Positions 11,294 through 22,869 of a stretch of DNA of 64,000 bases are shown piece after piece. Under the pieces are notes generated by a model. It was not told the DNA's origin. It searched no databases and worked only from the letters and a program-made list of their open reading frames with translations. The DNA is from Euphorbia lathyris (taxonomy: Eukaryota > Streptophyta > Magnoliopsida > Malpighiales > Euphorbiaceae): assembly GCF_963576675.1 (NCBI RefSeq), contig NC_088911.1:32758256-32822255 (forward strand). Direction: 5' to 3'. Made by a program: the position numbers and the translations under genes. How positions within the stretch are numbered: the stretch's first letter is position 1; each line of letters begins with the position of its first letter.

Positions 11294-13492
11294 GTGAGAT
11301 CCAATGTGACAAGGGGTTTAGGTGTGGCAATGAGCTTATTGTATGATATAACAAAACTACGTAGTTTTGATGATAATTGAAAAGGGCAATGTGACAAATT
11401 TGTAAATAAAAGATAAGAGATGATAGAGAAAATTGTTTTATTTCTTTTCTTTAAAATACATTTTCTCGACCTTTCTAACTCTGTTTTTCGAAAAATTTTA
11501 TTCTATTAGACGGTCATTTTGAGATCCCTGAAGGTCAAGTAAAAAAAATTCCGGTGAGCGGAATCCGGGTGGGCGTTTTCGGATGAGAAAAAAAGTGCCC
11601 AGAAAATTCTCAAAATATTCCAGAACATGTAAAATATTATTCTGAGAAACTTTAGTTCTTGGGTGAAAGCGAGATTTCTTACAGTTTAGTCCAAATAAAA
11701 CTTTTTCCTTAATTTTATCTATTTTACATGTTTCAACAATTTGTTGGGTCAAAACCGTAAGGAAACTCGCTTTGAGCCAAGAAATAAAGTTTCTTAAAAT
11801 AATGTTTTACATGTTTTGAATTTTTTTGATAATTTTCTGAACACATTTTTTATCCGACTTACATTGTTCCGACAGTGTACGAAATTGTTCCAAATCAGTG
11901 TACCATTTGTTCCAATATAATACTTATATTGTTCCAACATAATAAATCAGCGTACCAATTTTTCCAATAAAATAGTTATATTATTTCAGTATAATACTTA
12001 TATTGTTCCAACATAATAAATCAGTTTACCAATTGTTCCAAATCAGTTTACCAAAAATTCCGGTGAGCGGAATCCGGTGAGAAAAAAGTACCCAGAAAAT
12101 TCTCAAACAATTCTAGAAAATGTAAAATATTATTCTAAGAAACTTTAATTCTTGGATCGAAGCGGGAATCCTAATATTTTAGTCCCAATAAAATGTTTTC
12201 CTTAATTTTATCTATTTTACAAGCTTCAACAATTTGTTAGGTCAAAACCGTAAGGAATCTCGCTTTGAGCCAATAATTAAAGTTTCTTAAAATAATATTT
12301 TACATGTTTTGAAATTTTTTTATAATTTTCTGAATATATTTTTTATCCTACTTACATTGTTCCGACAGTGTACGAAATTGTTCCAAATCAATGTACCATT
12401 TGTTCCAACATAATACTTATATTGTTCCAACAGAATAAATCAACGTACCAATTTTTCTAATAAAATAGTTATATTATTCCAGTATAATACTTATATTGTT
12501 CTAACATAATAAATCAGTTTACCAATTGTTCAAATCAATTTTATTATCTATCGTCTTCAATTTCATTTTTGTTTTTTAGTATTTAATATAGTATCTTCAA
12601 ATTTATATTAGTTATATCATTTAGAAAATAATTCTAATTCTTATATTATTCCAACAGAATAAATCTGTATACCAATTGTTCCAACAGAATAGTTATATTG
12701 TTCCAATAGAATACTTATATTGTTCCAACAGAATTGTTATATTGTTTTAACAAAATATTTAAACACATAGTGCTGAAAGGTAGGACCAAAACGTGCCTAA
12801 AAAATTATCAAAAAATTTTAAAACATGTAAAACATCATTTTAAAAAACTTTAATTCTTGGCTCAAAACGAGATTCCTTACGATTTTGACCTAATAAATTG
12901 TTGAAGCATGTAAAATGGATAAAATTAAGGAAAAAGTTTTATTGGGACTAAACCGTAAGAAATCCTACTTCGACTTAAGAATTAAAGTTTCTCCGAATAA
13001 TGTTTTACATTTTTCTGAAATTTTTTGAGAATTTTTTGGGTACTTTCAGGTTTCTCACCGGAAAACGTTCACCTAATCGCCGGATTTCGTTGATTTGGGA
13101 CTAAATCGTAAAGAATCTCACTTTGAGTCAAGAATTAAAGTTTCTCAAAATGATATTTTACATTTTTTGGAAATTTTTTTGAAAATTTTCTGGGCTTTTG
13201 TTTCTCACAGAAAAACAGATCGCCGGATTCCATTCACCGGAAATTTTTTTACCCGAGTTTCTGGGATCTTAAAATGACCGTCTAATTAAGGCGAGTCCAA
13301 CAGTATAAAATTTTTTGAAAAACGAGATTGGAAAAGTCAGAAAATTGCATTTTAAAGAAAAAAATAAAATAATTTTTTCTTTCCTTTTATTTACAAATTT
13401 GCCACATTCCCCTACTTAATTACAAAATTGGTCATTGTTACACCATAAAACTTGTCTCACCATAAAAAAAATTATCATACCGGATCTCTTTT
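11294..13492 (+). mobile_element. foldback element FB1 (long terminal inverted repeats, no ORF)
   Basis: The left end reads GGTGAGATCC and the right end reads GGATCTC before a TA-rich tract. Inverted homology runs several hundred bases in from each end (for example aaatttgtaaataaaag, attagacggtcatttt and ttccggtgaNcggaatccgg on the left, with their reverse complements on the right). The interior has about 190-bp palindromic units at roughly 11620-11815, 12105-12305 and 12820-13015, and a 493-bp direct period (acattgttccgacag at 11861 and 12354). No coding capacity seen. The same family in reverse orientation is at 30436-32505. Confidence 0.75.
11865..12770 (+). repeat. A+T-rich short-period repeats within FB1
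   Basis: Many copies of a motif like ttatattgttccaaca(t/g)aata, spaced irregularly, lie between and after the palindromic units. Confidence 0.7.
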
Positions 13493-13545
13493 CTATATAT
13501 AAATAAATAAATAAATAAATAAATATATATATATATATATATATA
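13493..13545. repeat. (AAAT)n and (TA)n microsatellite
   Basis: A tract of aaat repeats followed by alternating TA separates foldback elements FB1 and FB3. Confidence 0.95.
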
Positions 13546-13621
13546 GGGGAGGGATCAAGTGAGAACCACCCAAAACTACGTAGTTTTGGGTGTCAAATTT
13601 AATAAAAAAAATGATGATGTT

Positions 13622-13686
13622 GCTAGGGTTCAAACCCTGGCCTTCTCACTTACACTCCACACTGCTTACCACTGAGCCATTTGCTT
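13622..13686 (-). repeat. tRNA-like segment, left arm of FB3
   Basis: On the minus strand TGGCTCAGTGG (A-box type, 13669-13679) is followed about 40 bases later by a B-box-like GGGTTTGAACCCT (13626-13638). This resembles a SINE head or a tRNA-derived pol III promoter rather than a folding tRNA. Confidence 0.5.
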
Positions 13687-14100
13687 CCCTTGTGTATTCT
13701 GTCGCGCGCTGATTAATATACCAATGCCTTTGTAGCTTCTATTGTTTAATATTTGATGCATGCACTTATTAATATTAATTAAATTCGCATAATAATTATT
13801 AATAGAAAAAAACAAATGTGCATAATAATTAATTATTAATAGAAAAAAAAAACCAAGAACATGCTCTAATTTCTTATTTATTTAATTCCTCTATATTTTT
13901 GTAATTTATGTTTTAAATTGTTAAGGACGATGTTCTAAATATTGTTACATATGTTCTAAACTTTATAATTTGTGTTCTAAAAATTAAGATAATGTTTAAA
14001 AAAAATAGTAAATATATGGGCTATTTTTTTGTTCAAAAAAAACTTACATTCTAAATAACATAACGTATGTTCTAAAAAACATAACATATGTTCTAAAGTT

Positions 14101-14556
14101 TATAGTTTGTGTTCCAAAAATTAAGTATAATTTTCTAAAAAAAGCAGTAGATATCTGGATCGTTTTTTCACTTGTTCTATAATATAATTTATAACTCATG
14201 TTCGAAAAAACATAACACGTGTTCTAAAAAACATAACGTATGTTCTAAAAAATATGTCGTACGTTCTAACTTCATAGTCCGTGTTTTAAAAGTTAAAATA
14301 TATGTTATAACGTATGTTTTAAAAAATATATAGTTTGTGTTCTAAAAATTAAGTATAATGTTCTAAAAAATCAGTAGATATCTGGATCGTTTTTTCATTT
14401 GTTCTATAATATAATTTATAACTCATGTTCGAAAAAACATAACACGTGTTCTAAAAAACATAACGTATGTTCTAAAAAATATGTCGTACGTTCTAAACTT
14501 CATAGTTCATGTTTTAAAAGTTAAAATATATGTTCTAACGTATGTTTAAAAAAATA
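14101..14556 (+). repeat. 228-bp direct duplication inside FB3
   Basis: tatagtttgtgtt...atctggatcg at 14101 recurs at 14329 with few differences, through acataacacgtgttctaaa and the cgtatgttt end. Confidence 0.88.
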
Positions 14557-14859
14557 TATTTTCTTATATAACATAAATTACAAAAATATAAAGGAATAAA
14601 TAAGAAATTGGATCATGTTTTTGGATTTTTTTCTATTAATAATTCATTATTATGGACATTTTCTTTCTATTAATAATTCATTATTATGCAAATTTATTTA
14701 TTTTTTCTATTAATAATTTATTACTATGCACATTTAATCAATATTAATAAGAGCATGCATCAAAATTAAACAATAAGAGCATGCATCAAAATTAAACAAT
14801 AGAAGCTACAAGGGAAATAGTATATTTATCAGCGCGCGACATAAATTACAAGGAAAACA

Positions 14860-14925
14860 ATTGGCTCAGTGGTAAGTTGTGTGGAGTGTAAACATAGGGT
14901 CTCATGTTCGACTCTTCTAAGCAGC
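14860..14925 (+). repeat. tRNA-like segment, right arm of FB3
   Basis: TGGCTCAGTGG (A-box type, 14862-14872) is followed by ATGTTCGACTCT (B-box type, about 14904-14915). It is the inverted partner of 13622-13686. No complete cloverleaf was found. Confidence 0.5.
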
Positions 14926-15010
14926 AGCATTTTTTTTAATTTTTTCTACCCAAAACTACGTAGTTTTGGGTGGTTCTCACCTAGGAAAGGGTTCTCACAA
15001 GAGTCATCTC

Positions 15011-15606
15011 ATATATATATATATATATATTATCAGAGCCACAAAGTCTAAAAAACAAAATCATAATTTATGACTACCATTAGTTTACCAATGTGAATGT
15101 GCATGCTTAACACACAAAAATAAAGAAAGAAACTACAAACAATATTATACCACAACTAACACCATCAGAAAATAAGCTCACTTAATATTTTAGTCTTAGC
15201 CAGAGTCACACTTTATCCCCGTTTTGTTTATCTCTTTCAATCTCTTTGATTTTTATTGGTTTCAGAATTTGTTTCTTCGATTGGGAACCATCATTCAGGC
15301 ATTTCAACTTCGAGTAAGTTTTGTCGAGAAACAGCAAGCAAATTACACACATATGCATCAATTAAAAACAAATAAGTTATAGTAGAATCAGAGGTTACCT
15401 AAAAGAAATAACCCAGTTGATTCATATGAACCTATTAGGTTAGAAGACCTAGAAAGGCTTCATATGAACCTATTAGGTTAGAAGACCTAGAAAGGCTACC
15501 TTAACGTGTAAAAGGAAAATAGAAGGTCACTAATCAAACACCTAAAACTCTCAATTTTGAAGTGAAAAGGCAAACAAGAGCAGGAAAAGGAGCAACCAAA
15601 CACCCC
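15011..15606. other. gene-free A+T-rich interval with a 38-bp tandem duplication
   Basis: A (TA)n tract at 15011-15030 is followed by DNA without ORFs. At 15422-15459 and 15460-15497 a 38-bp unit (tcatatgaacctattagg...) is perfectly duplicated. Confidence 0.7.
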
Positions 15607-15903
15607 CTTAGTCCCCCCCCTATTTTGAAAAACACATTATAAGGTCCATATTTTTTGTCAATATTAACTATTTGGTCTTTTTGTCGATTTTTTTAAGATT
15701 TCTAACCAAACATATCTTAGTTTTCCAGACAATCATAATACAATACCAAATAACCGTGTTACGCTGTTATTTTCTGTTTATCTGTTAATGTTAAATATGA
15801 CGGTTAAAAATCTAAAAAAATAGACAGAATGGCCAAAGGTTAATAGTGACAAATGATATGGATCTTATAATGTGTCTTTCACAATAGAAGGACTAAACAG
15901 TTT
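15607..15903. mobile_element. small inverted-repeat element (MITE-like hairpin)
   Basis: Arms of about 95 bases, 15607-15710 and about 15800-15903, are reverse complements with scattered mismatches. For example acattataaggtccatat pairs with atatggatcttataatgt, and cttagtcc pairs with ggactaaa. The element has no coding capacity, and a target duplication was not clear. Confidence 0.65.
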
Positions 15904-16251
15904 GTTAGGTAAAAAGTGGATGACTAATAAAATATTTACCCTATAATTTTTAAAAAATGTTAAATTAATTATATATAAGTAGTAAAAAAAATTATTATGC
16001 CATCCAGTTCGATCAATCTGATTCGATTCTGACAACACTGTAAATTACACCTTGCCGTTAAAGATATGTTGTCACGAGTCAAGCCAGTTGTTACCCATAT
16101 AGTGCACCAATCGTTTATTCTCCTTCCATAATATACAAATTGTTGCGTAAGTTAAGTTTAAACGGGTCTACCACAAGAGGTACGTCTACATCAATCGTCG
16201 AAATGGGATTCCCCAAGCAATAAGATAGATCCACCATCTTATAGGACTCAC
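15904..16251. other. A+T-rich interval, no gene seen
   Basis: No ORF, repeat or RNA gene could be supported between the hairpin element and the Harbinger derivative. Confidence 0.6.
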
Positions 16252-16267
16252 TTAGAGCATCTCCAAC

Positions 16268-16918
16268 CAGGGGGGAATCTAGCATGGGGGTAGTGGGGGC
16301 ATTTGCCCCCACTGACATTTGTATTTTTTTTTAAATCCAGGTATTAATTTTGAAGTTTTAGAGTTTTGCCCCCCTTTATCAATGAAGGTTTAGGGTTTAC
16401 TGGTTTTATAATTAAGGATGAAGAATGATTTTAAATTTAATATTATATTTTTATTTTTTTAATTCTGTTTTAAAGCAAAACAACATCGTTTTATTTAATT
16501 AGAACTATGTCGTTTTATTTACAACAAAAAAAGTAAATATTTAAATGTAAAACTAAATAGGTCCTAAAACAAACCATCAGTCTCTCTTACTCTCTTTAAT
16601 CTCTTTAGTTCTTCTTTCCCAATTCCTCTTTCTTCTTAAGCCTAAATTGAAATCCCTAAACCTAAGTAAGATTAAATCAAAATCGACAGTCAATCCCTCC
16701 ATAATTAGATCGTTGGTCCAGCACTCCATCTCCGATCTTTGCCTCTCTGCTTTGGTATTTTTTTGCTCCTACTTGAATTTTGATTTGACATTTCTGCTAC
16801 TATTTTACTTGAACTTGAGCTTTGATCCCTGGTTTTCTATAATTATTATTTTTTGGATAAAAATTATTTTAGTCGTATTGTTTGCCCCCATGGGAGAGAA
16901 ATCCTGGATCCGCCCCTG
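16268..16918. mobile_element. hAT-type MITE, 651 bp
   Basis: It begins CAGGGGGGAATCTAGC and ends GGATCCGCCCCTG, giving CAGGGG(N)GGATC-type inverted ends. It is flanked by a perfect 8-bp duplication, tctccaac, at 16260-16267 and 16919-16926. Eight-base duplications with CAGGGG termini are diagnostic of hAT. The target was the inverted repeat of the Harbinger element. No transposase inside. Confidence 0.88.
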
Positions 16919-17196
16919 TCTCCAACACCATTAGCCAAATGGCTCTTCAAAATATTATAAAATATTATAAAGCTAAATTTAACTTTCTTGAAATGTGTGT
17001 GTCCTCTAACACTACTAGTTATCCTACTCTCTATTTTATTATTTTATTCATAAACTTTAATGAGATTATTTTTAAATGTTATATTCCAACGGCTATATTT
17101 TAACGGCTATATTTTGATTTTATAAATAGATGATACATTTGGTGAAACAATTAAACTCATCACCACTTTAATTTGAGTCATTCTATACAAGTTGTC

Positions 17197-17703
17197 ATGT
17201 CTAACAACATACAAATAATGATTGAAATGCTTGATGCAGAAGAGGAAGAAGATGAAATAATAATGAATATTGTTATAGCTGATGTGGAACGTCGTCGACA
17301 TAGGCGTCAAAATCATGAAACATACCATGGTGGATCAGTAATGCATCATCGCATCATTAATCGTAATAGAGCTGAAGGTCATGATAGGCTTTTTCGTGAT
17401 TATTTCTCCAACAATCCTACATATCCCGAGTTATTTTTTCGTAGAAGGTTTTGAATGCATCGATCACTATTTTCACAAATCCAAGCAGCTGTGGAAGCAC
17501 ATTATCGATATTTTGTTCAAAAAGCTAATGTCGTAGGAGTTCTTGGCTTATCCTCACTACAAAAAATAACAGCTGCAATGAGGATGCTTGCGTATGGAAC
17601 ACCTGCAAATGTTGTGGATGATTATGTTAGAATTGGCGAAAGCACGTCAATAGAGAGCCTTCGAAGATTTGTAAAAGGAGACGTTGAAGTATTTATCAAT
17701 TAG
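17197..17703 (+). pseudogene. Harbinger transposase N-terminal fragment
   Basis: One reading frame gives an acidic start (MSNNIQIMIEMLDAEEEEDE), then DRLFRDYFSNNPTYPELFFRRRF, a TGA at 17452-17454, and in the same frame MHRSLFSQIQAAVEAHYRYFVQ, LSSLQKITAAMRMLAYGTPA and GESTSIESLRRFVKGD. This is the conserved region that precedes the DDE nuclease in plant HARBI1-like proteins. The catalytic domain and the partner Myb-like protein are absent. The TGA fits a C-to-T change of an arginine CGA codon (RRRF-R-M is usual). Confidence 0.82.
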
Positions 17704-18667
17704 AAGCAAAACCACAAATTAAGTACCATAGACCTGCAAATTTAATCAATTCTCTAACTTCCAATAAACACAAACCTGTCAATTACTTCAAAACTTGAAA
17801 AAATTACATGTTGTCCAGTTTTACTTCTCTTGTTTATCTGTTGTAAGTTTGATAAAAACTCGGTTCCTATGGAGGGATTGCAGACTCAAAAAGAGTATCA
17901 ACAAAACTCTTCATCTCTCAATTCCAACATTTTCATCAACAGATAATTGGAAATGAGTCAACAAATCACCCAATGATCCAACAAAAATTAATAACAACAA
18001 ATTGAATAGAATCCACTGCATCTGCATATTTCAAATGGAAAACAACAAACTATGCTGGCAAATGGCAATAAATAGAGACATATTGGATAATGGTCAAGTT
18101 TTCTCTTCATATCAAGTGAATAAAATGACGAATTTGAATCAACATAAATTAATTGAACATACAATTAGAAACTAAGAAAACCCTAAAAATTAATTTAACA
18201 TATATGTAGAAACTAAGAAAAGCCCAAAAATTAACGTACAAGAAAATTTTAGTAATCGAAGAAAAACCCAAAAATCAATTGTGCAGCAAAATAAATCCCA
18301 AAAATTAGTAATAATCCAAGAAAACCCCTAACATTTATCAATTGCAATCTGCTGTGACCAAGCCTCCTCGGCAACTTCTCCAATTTTGACCATCAGGGAA
18401 GATGGAGCTCTGGTGCAGACCGTTCTTGTAGAGCTCTAGTACAGACCATTCTTGTATACAATAGAGAAAGAAAGTAATCAAGAGAGAGAATTTAATATTA
18501 AACAATAGAAATGGAGAGCCTTCAGAGCTCGGTAAAAGAAGCGAGCAAAACACCTCTCGCCAAAATAATAGCCAGCTAGGTTACTCTGTTTGAGTTCCTC
18601 TCTCGTTAATCTACTTGCTAATTTTGACGATACAATGGTTTGAAGAGCAGTGTTGGAGATGCTCTTA

Positions 18668-18900
18668 GCAATGATGAGGCTCAATATTATATAAAGACTT
18701 GCAAACGCTGCAGGAAAGCTTTATGTACTCTTTCTTGTCTCGAAAGATCTCATTGATTTAGGTATCGAAGTGTAGGCACTGATCACTGACCCATCTCGAA
18801 CTCCTTATTTTGTAGATTACCCTAGCAAGCCTATCGAAATATCATTTTTCCACGCCAAAATGGAAAGAGTAGTAGCTTCTTGACATCGGCATGGTATACA
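18668..18900 (+). repeat. possible degenerate gypsy LTR remnant
   Basis: A TATA-like atattatataaagac is followed by ctcattgatttaggtatcgaagtg...ctgacccatctcgaac, resembling the R/U5 block of Tat-type LTRs (compare 10740-10770, tgacttaggcatcagagtg). No termini, primer site or partner found. Confidence 0.35.
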
Positions 18901-20340
18901 AAGCAACCATTAAAAAAAAGGCCGCCTAGACAGCTTAGACCGCATAGAAGCTCAAAATCAAGAATTCGTTCTGATTTTCCCTGCTTAGGCCCCCTGAGGA
19001 TTTTTGGCCATCTAGGCAGTGCCTTGAGGCCGCCTACGGACGTCTGAGCGGTGATTAAAATAAAATTAAAAAATCTTTATTATTTTGATTTTTTTGCTTT
19101 ATTATAATTCACTTTTGAACATGTCACATTGTTTTTTATGAATTGCGTTTATTATTTCGGAGATTTTTGTTTAGTTGAGTTCTATACTTGCTTCCATGAT
19201 ATGATCGATGACTTTAAGGACATTGTTTCATAGTTTTCAGATAATTATATTACTTATGGATATTATTTTTTACTTGTTTCAGCTGTTCTAACTTCTAATG
19301 ATATTGTTGTTGAAATATATATTTTTTCACACGTTTTTAAGGATATATATTACAAATATCTATGTTTTTGTACATTAAATTATTTTATATTATTTTTAGA
19401 TAGTATAATATATATTTTTATTGAATTTATATAAGAAAACACAAAAAAAAACCGATTAATCTTCACTAATCTCCGAGTGCTTGACCTCTAGACTAACGCC
19501 TAATATTTTTTTACATCCTTGATAAATAAGAATAAATTGTTTTTTTTCGGCAATTTTTGGTTCAAGATATGCCCTCCTTAAAAGAAAAAGATTTTGTATT
19601 AGCACGATTTTAATTTATCAAAAGATACTGTTCTGATGAGATGGTTTTAGATCCATAAAAAAAAACCTTGCATTTAGCATGGAAAATGAGGTAGATTGTC
19701 ATATATTTTCAAATTTCAAGCTTAGGAACTTTAAGATGTCCAATATGTAGGGATGATAAAGGTTACTCAACCTGTGGGTACTCGGCATTATCCAACCTTA
19801 ATGGGATTATTTATACCATGTATAAAATAGTATAGAACGGATATGAGCTCAAGTATGGAAATACCCTCCGGGTATCTAGTACTCGCCATATATTGAATTT
19901 CATCCATTCACTTTAACCACTGAGCCAAGTTATTTTTATTGATTATTGATTTAAAAATTTTGAATTTACAATATTTGTTAAATTTATAGATAGATTAATT
20001 ATTTATAGATGGTTTATTAAATTTATATTTTGTTAAATTTGTAATATTTTTATTTTATCTATTGATTCTTAACGGATACGGTACTCGTGGAGACCCGCAA
20101 TTTAAATGAGACGGGTATGAGATTCATAAAGTGTGAGAGTGTAAAGGGGGAAAATTGGTGTAATTCCAACTTTTGTAACGGGGGAGTGTGTGTATATGTA
20201 ATGGGGGAGAGTGGGGTTGTAAAGTGTGGGAGAGTGTCAAGGCAATGGGGATAGTGGTGAATGAGACGTTGTAAAGTCCACTATCCATGAGCCTCGACTT
20301 AACGTAAGAAACACTATAAGGGAGTGACTAGTCACCCAAG
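18901..20340. other. gene-free A+T-rich interval with repeat-like fragments
   Basis: It contains CCGCCTAG/AGGCCGCC-rich DNA at 18920-19050 and a GGGTACTCG/CCGGGTATC-rich segment at 19760-20120. Both kinds of motif are common in degraded plant transposons, but no ends or duplications were found. The rest is A+T-rich without ORFs. Confidence 0.5.
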
Positions 20341-20621
20341 ACTTGTCATTAGAGATGGCCCCAGTTCTTCTCATCTTTAATACTGATCCCATACTGCTAC
20401 TGATGGAACATCTGAATGTATATTTGGTGTTCTTATACTAATAAAAATTTCAGCGCATTATTCACATCTTTTGCCAATTTCTGTGTTACTTGTTGCTTGT
20501 CTCTATGTATAATTGTTATGGATTGTCTTTATGATATGAATGTGAATGATTGCCTCTATTTGGACCGATTATGGCCCGCTTCTAACCTCTCGATATGTGA
20601 CCATTGCATATATTGATAGTT

Positions 20622-20960
20622 CTAATCCTTGACTGGCTTATCTCCAGAGGAAAAAGTAAACGTCACCGGTAGTAAAATATCAAGCTCTTCCTTGTTAATT
20701 TCTAAGGATGTCCAAAAATCATCTAATTTGCACATATCTAATTTATAACATAGATCATTCAGTCCTTCATTAACGATCAAACCAATCTTTCTGGTTCTAT
20801 AATCTGAAGCCTAAGTCTCATTCAAAATGGATGTATGTCCTTCCTTGCTCTTGCAATGTCTAAGCGTTTCATAAATCTTTTTATGGACTGGTCATAGTTT
20901 ATCCCACATTCATACTATCATAAAGTCAATAAACATCTCCATGTTGACACACGAAAGGAT
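20622..20960 (-). pseudogene. unrecognised C-terminal coding remnant
   Basis: Read on the minus strand, a frame continues to a stop at 20622-20624 with good protein character: KIYETLRHCKSKEGH, one in-frame TAG, then RTRKIGLIVNEGLNDLCYKL, DDFWTSLEINKEELDILLPV and TFTFSSGDKPVKD at the end. A second coding-like piece (PTKQFVKDFEKV, ECQMDDNVRIMFHMIKLQKA) lies upstream at about 21190-21330, beyond a MITE-like insertion. It could be the last exons of a dead gene. I do not recognise the family. Confidence 0.4.
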
Positions 20961-20967
20961 CTCTTCA

Positions 20968-21185
20968 TCACTAGCGACGGATCTAGCATGGAAAATGTTT
21001 TAGAATGCTCTTTAATGATTTATGGGTGTTCACTTGATATTTTTCGGGTGATTTTATAGAAAAAAAATTAAATCAAATAGACAACTTTCATGAATTTTTT
21101 TTTACCATATTCTAACAATTAGTGAATACTCAATCTCCCTTGAACCTCCTTGTCGAAGTTTTAGATCTTGCTCTCTAACAAGACC
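20968..21185. mobile_element. possible MITE-like insertion
   Basis: The ends carry GACGGATCTAGCA and a diverged inverted AGATCTTGCTC, with GGGTGTTCACTTG-type DNA inside, as in common plant hAT-like MITEs. It separates two coding-like remnants. No clear target duplication. Confidence 0.35.
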
Positions 21186-21339
21186 TCCAACACCGATGTA
21201 TTTCTACATAAGCTTTTTGCAGTTTGATCATATGAAACATTATCCTTACATTGTCATCCATCTGGCATTCTGCTGCATCTTGAAATTCTTAACCTACTTT
21301 CTCAAAATCTTTTACGAATTGTTTGGTGGGCTTTAGAAT

Positions 21340-22390
21340 TAAGGAACTTGAATCATTTTACCAATTTCTCTAACATGTTAAAAAAAAAAAAAACGTTAAT
21401 GCACACATGCATAATTAATAATTCAAGTTTCTTAAAATTCTAAAATAATTTTCTCTAATTTTTCTATATCAAAACTAATTTTTCTAAAAAAATTAATAGG
21501 TTTTTAAAAACCAAAAAAGAATGTTCTCATCATCACCCAAAAAAAATAAAGAAAACTTATCAAATATTTGAGAAAAAATAAAATATGGAACAAAAAAAAT
21601 TGGTAGCCAAAAGATATCATGATTACACCCTGCATACGGTCAACCTGTCTCGTCACCAATATATTCTAATTGAGATAAGTTGTTGAGTCTTTCTCATGTA
21701 ACCACTTGTAACTTATTTATGTCCCACTAACCAAATACAATGTTATCATGTGTCATGTGACACATGAAAGTTATCTATCCGCTCACATTTCTACTTTTTT
21801 TACCACATGGCTAAAAATTAACTACACATTCTTGCATGTATCTACTGTTTATAGGTATAAAGAGCCACATACGATACAATAGACCAATTGTTGCGCAAAA
21901 TGTGTCCTAGCACATAGCTTTATAAGTTGTGCGCATGTGTCACATGTTGCTTCTGTGCCTTGTTTTGTTTCTTAACTCATCTAGTCTAAGAAATTTTTAG
22001 GATTTCTAATCAAAATAGTTAGTTTCATTTGACAAAAGAAAACGCATGCTTAATCTAGTGTTGAATGCACACTCGCTCTTTTGAGATTAAAACTACTTCC
22101 AAAATAAAACAGAAACACAATCTAAATATAGTGAAAAAATTCTTATGCTCTTACATGATTTTCAAAATTTCACATTTTTTATATAAAATTTATCTAAAAA
22201 CACCTGATTTCTTTTTTCAAGATAAAAACCATTAACAAGCCTCAATAGAGCAATAGTTTAAGAAAACGACAAAATAAAGCTCGATAAAACACGGTAAACA
22301 ATGGGACAAGACTATAAACGGGAAGATTGAGCAAACGCATGAACCCACTTGTTACCTTGTCATCTATCGGAACAGCTTAACAGAAAGAAG
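21340..22390. other. A+T-rich interval, nothing recognised
   Basis: No ORF or repeat with defined ends was found between the coding remnant and the LINE-type fragment. Confidence 0.5.
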
Positions 22391-22400
22391 CTCCCGACAC

Positions 22401-22820
22401 CTAGCAATGCTTTCCCCCACATTCGAAATGATCAGGCGAAGGGTAGAGGATTACATCAACCACTGAATTAGCATTTAATTCAAAAGTGACGATGTGAAGC
22501 CCCTGTGAGGAAACCAAATTCATAGCATTCAGTAGAGCTAGAGCTTGGCGACCTGCAACAGGCGGTAAACCATCCAGCAGCGAGAATCTTGCTGCTACAA
22601 AATTACCAAAGCTGTCGCAAACAACAGCCCCACACCCCGTGATAGACGAAGCACAAATTTGTCGGAATCTGTGTTGCAAGTGAGGCTTCCAGCAGGGGGA
22701 CAGTGCCAAGGAGAACAACACAGAGCAGAGGGCAGGGGACGAGCAGCAAATTTCAACTCTTTGGCACATAACCAGTCCCAGCGAGACTACGACGACTTGG
22801 AAACCGACCGGCCAAGGCAT
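22401..22820 (-). pseudogene. LINE-type RNase H (RVT_3-like) fragment
   Basis: The C-terminal two thirds of this minus-strand frame reads SITGCGAVVCDSFGNFVAA, LPPVAGRQALALLNAM and GLHIVTFELNANSVVDVI. That matches the order G-G/A-AVI-RD-GNF-A, E-A-A-ALRDAL and FE-D-VV of the plant RVT_3 RNase H that ends many non-LTR retrotransposons. The usual catalytic Glu before ALAL is Arg-Gln here, and the Asp in 'ESDA' is Asn, so it is likely inactive. No reverse transcriptase lies beside it. It is a dead fragment or a domesticated remnant; I favour a fragment. Confidence 0.6.
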
Positions 22821-22869
22821 AATAACTGTGCTCTACTAGAGCTTAGCATTGGGGCAGCGCCATAAACTC

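Larger units (their letters stand above)
13546..15010 (+). mobile_element. foldback element FB3 with tRNA-like arms
   Basis: Both ends carry GTGAGAACCACCC followed or preceded by the palindrome AAAACTACGTAGTTTT in inverted arrangement (13572-13587 and 14952-14967). Inverted homology continues through a tRNA-like segment, a gcgcgctgat/atcagcgcgc block (about 13713 and 14828) and A+T-rich DNA (ctattaataatt). The centre is built of gttctaaaaaacataacgta repeats and a 228-bp direct duplication. It is flanked on both sides by (TA)n. No ORF, so non-autonomous; superfamily not determined. Confidence 0.75.
16255..18664 (+). mobile_element. PIF/Harbinger-type element, internally deleted
   Basis: Terminal inverted repeats GAGCATCTCCAACAC (left) and GTGTTGGAGATGCTC (right) are flanked by a 3-bp TTA duplication at 16252-16254 and 18665-18667. 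TTA/TNA duplications and this terminus are typical of PIF/Harbinger elements. The left repeat is split by a hAT-type MITE just after GAGCATCTCCAAC. Inside is an N-terminal transposase fragment (17197-17703) but no DDE region, so the copy depends on other elements for movement. 17704-18650 holds no coding that I can recognise. Confidence 0.85.

Noticed and set aside
14860..14925. A possible functional tRNA gene
   Set aside because: A and B boxes are recognisable, but no cloverleaf or anticodon arm could be drawn, and the opposite arm is an inverted copy.
18338..18684. Overlapping minus-strand ORFs near the right end of the Harbinger element
   Set aside because: Short, without motif, and not in frame with any transposase segment.
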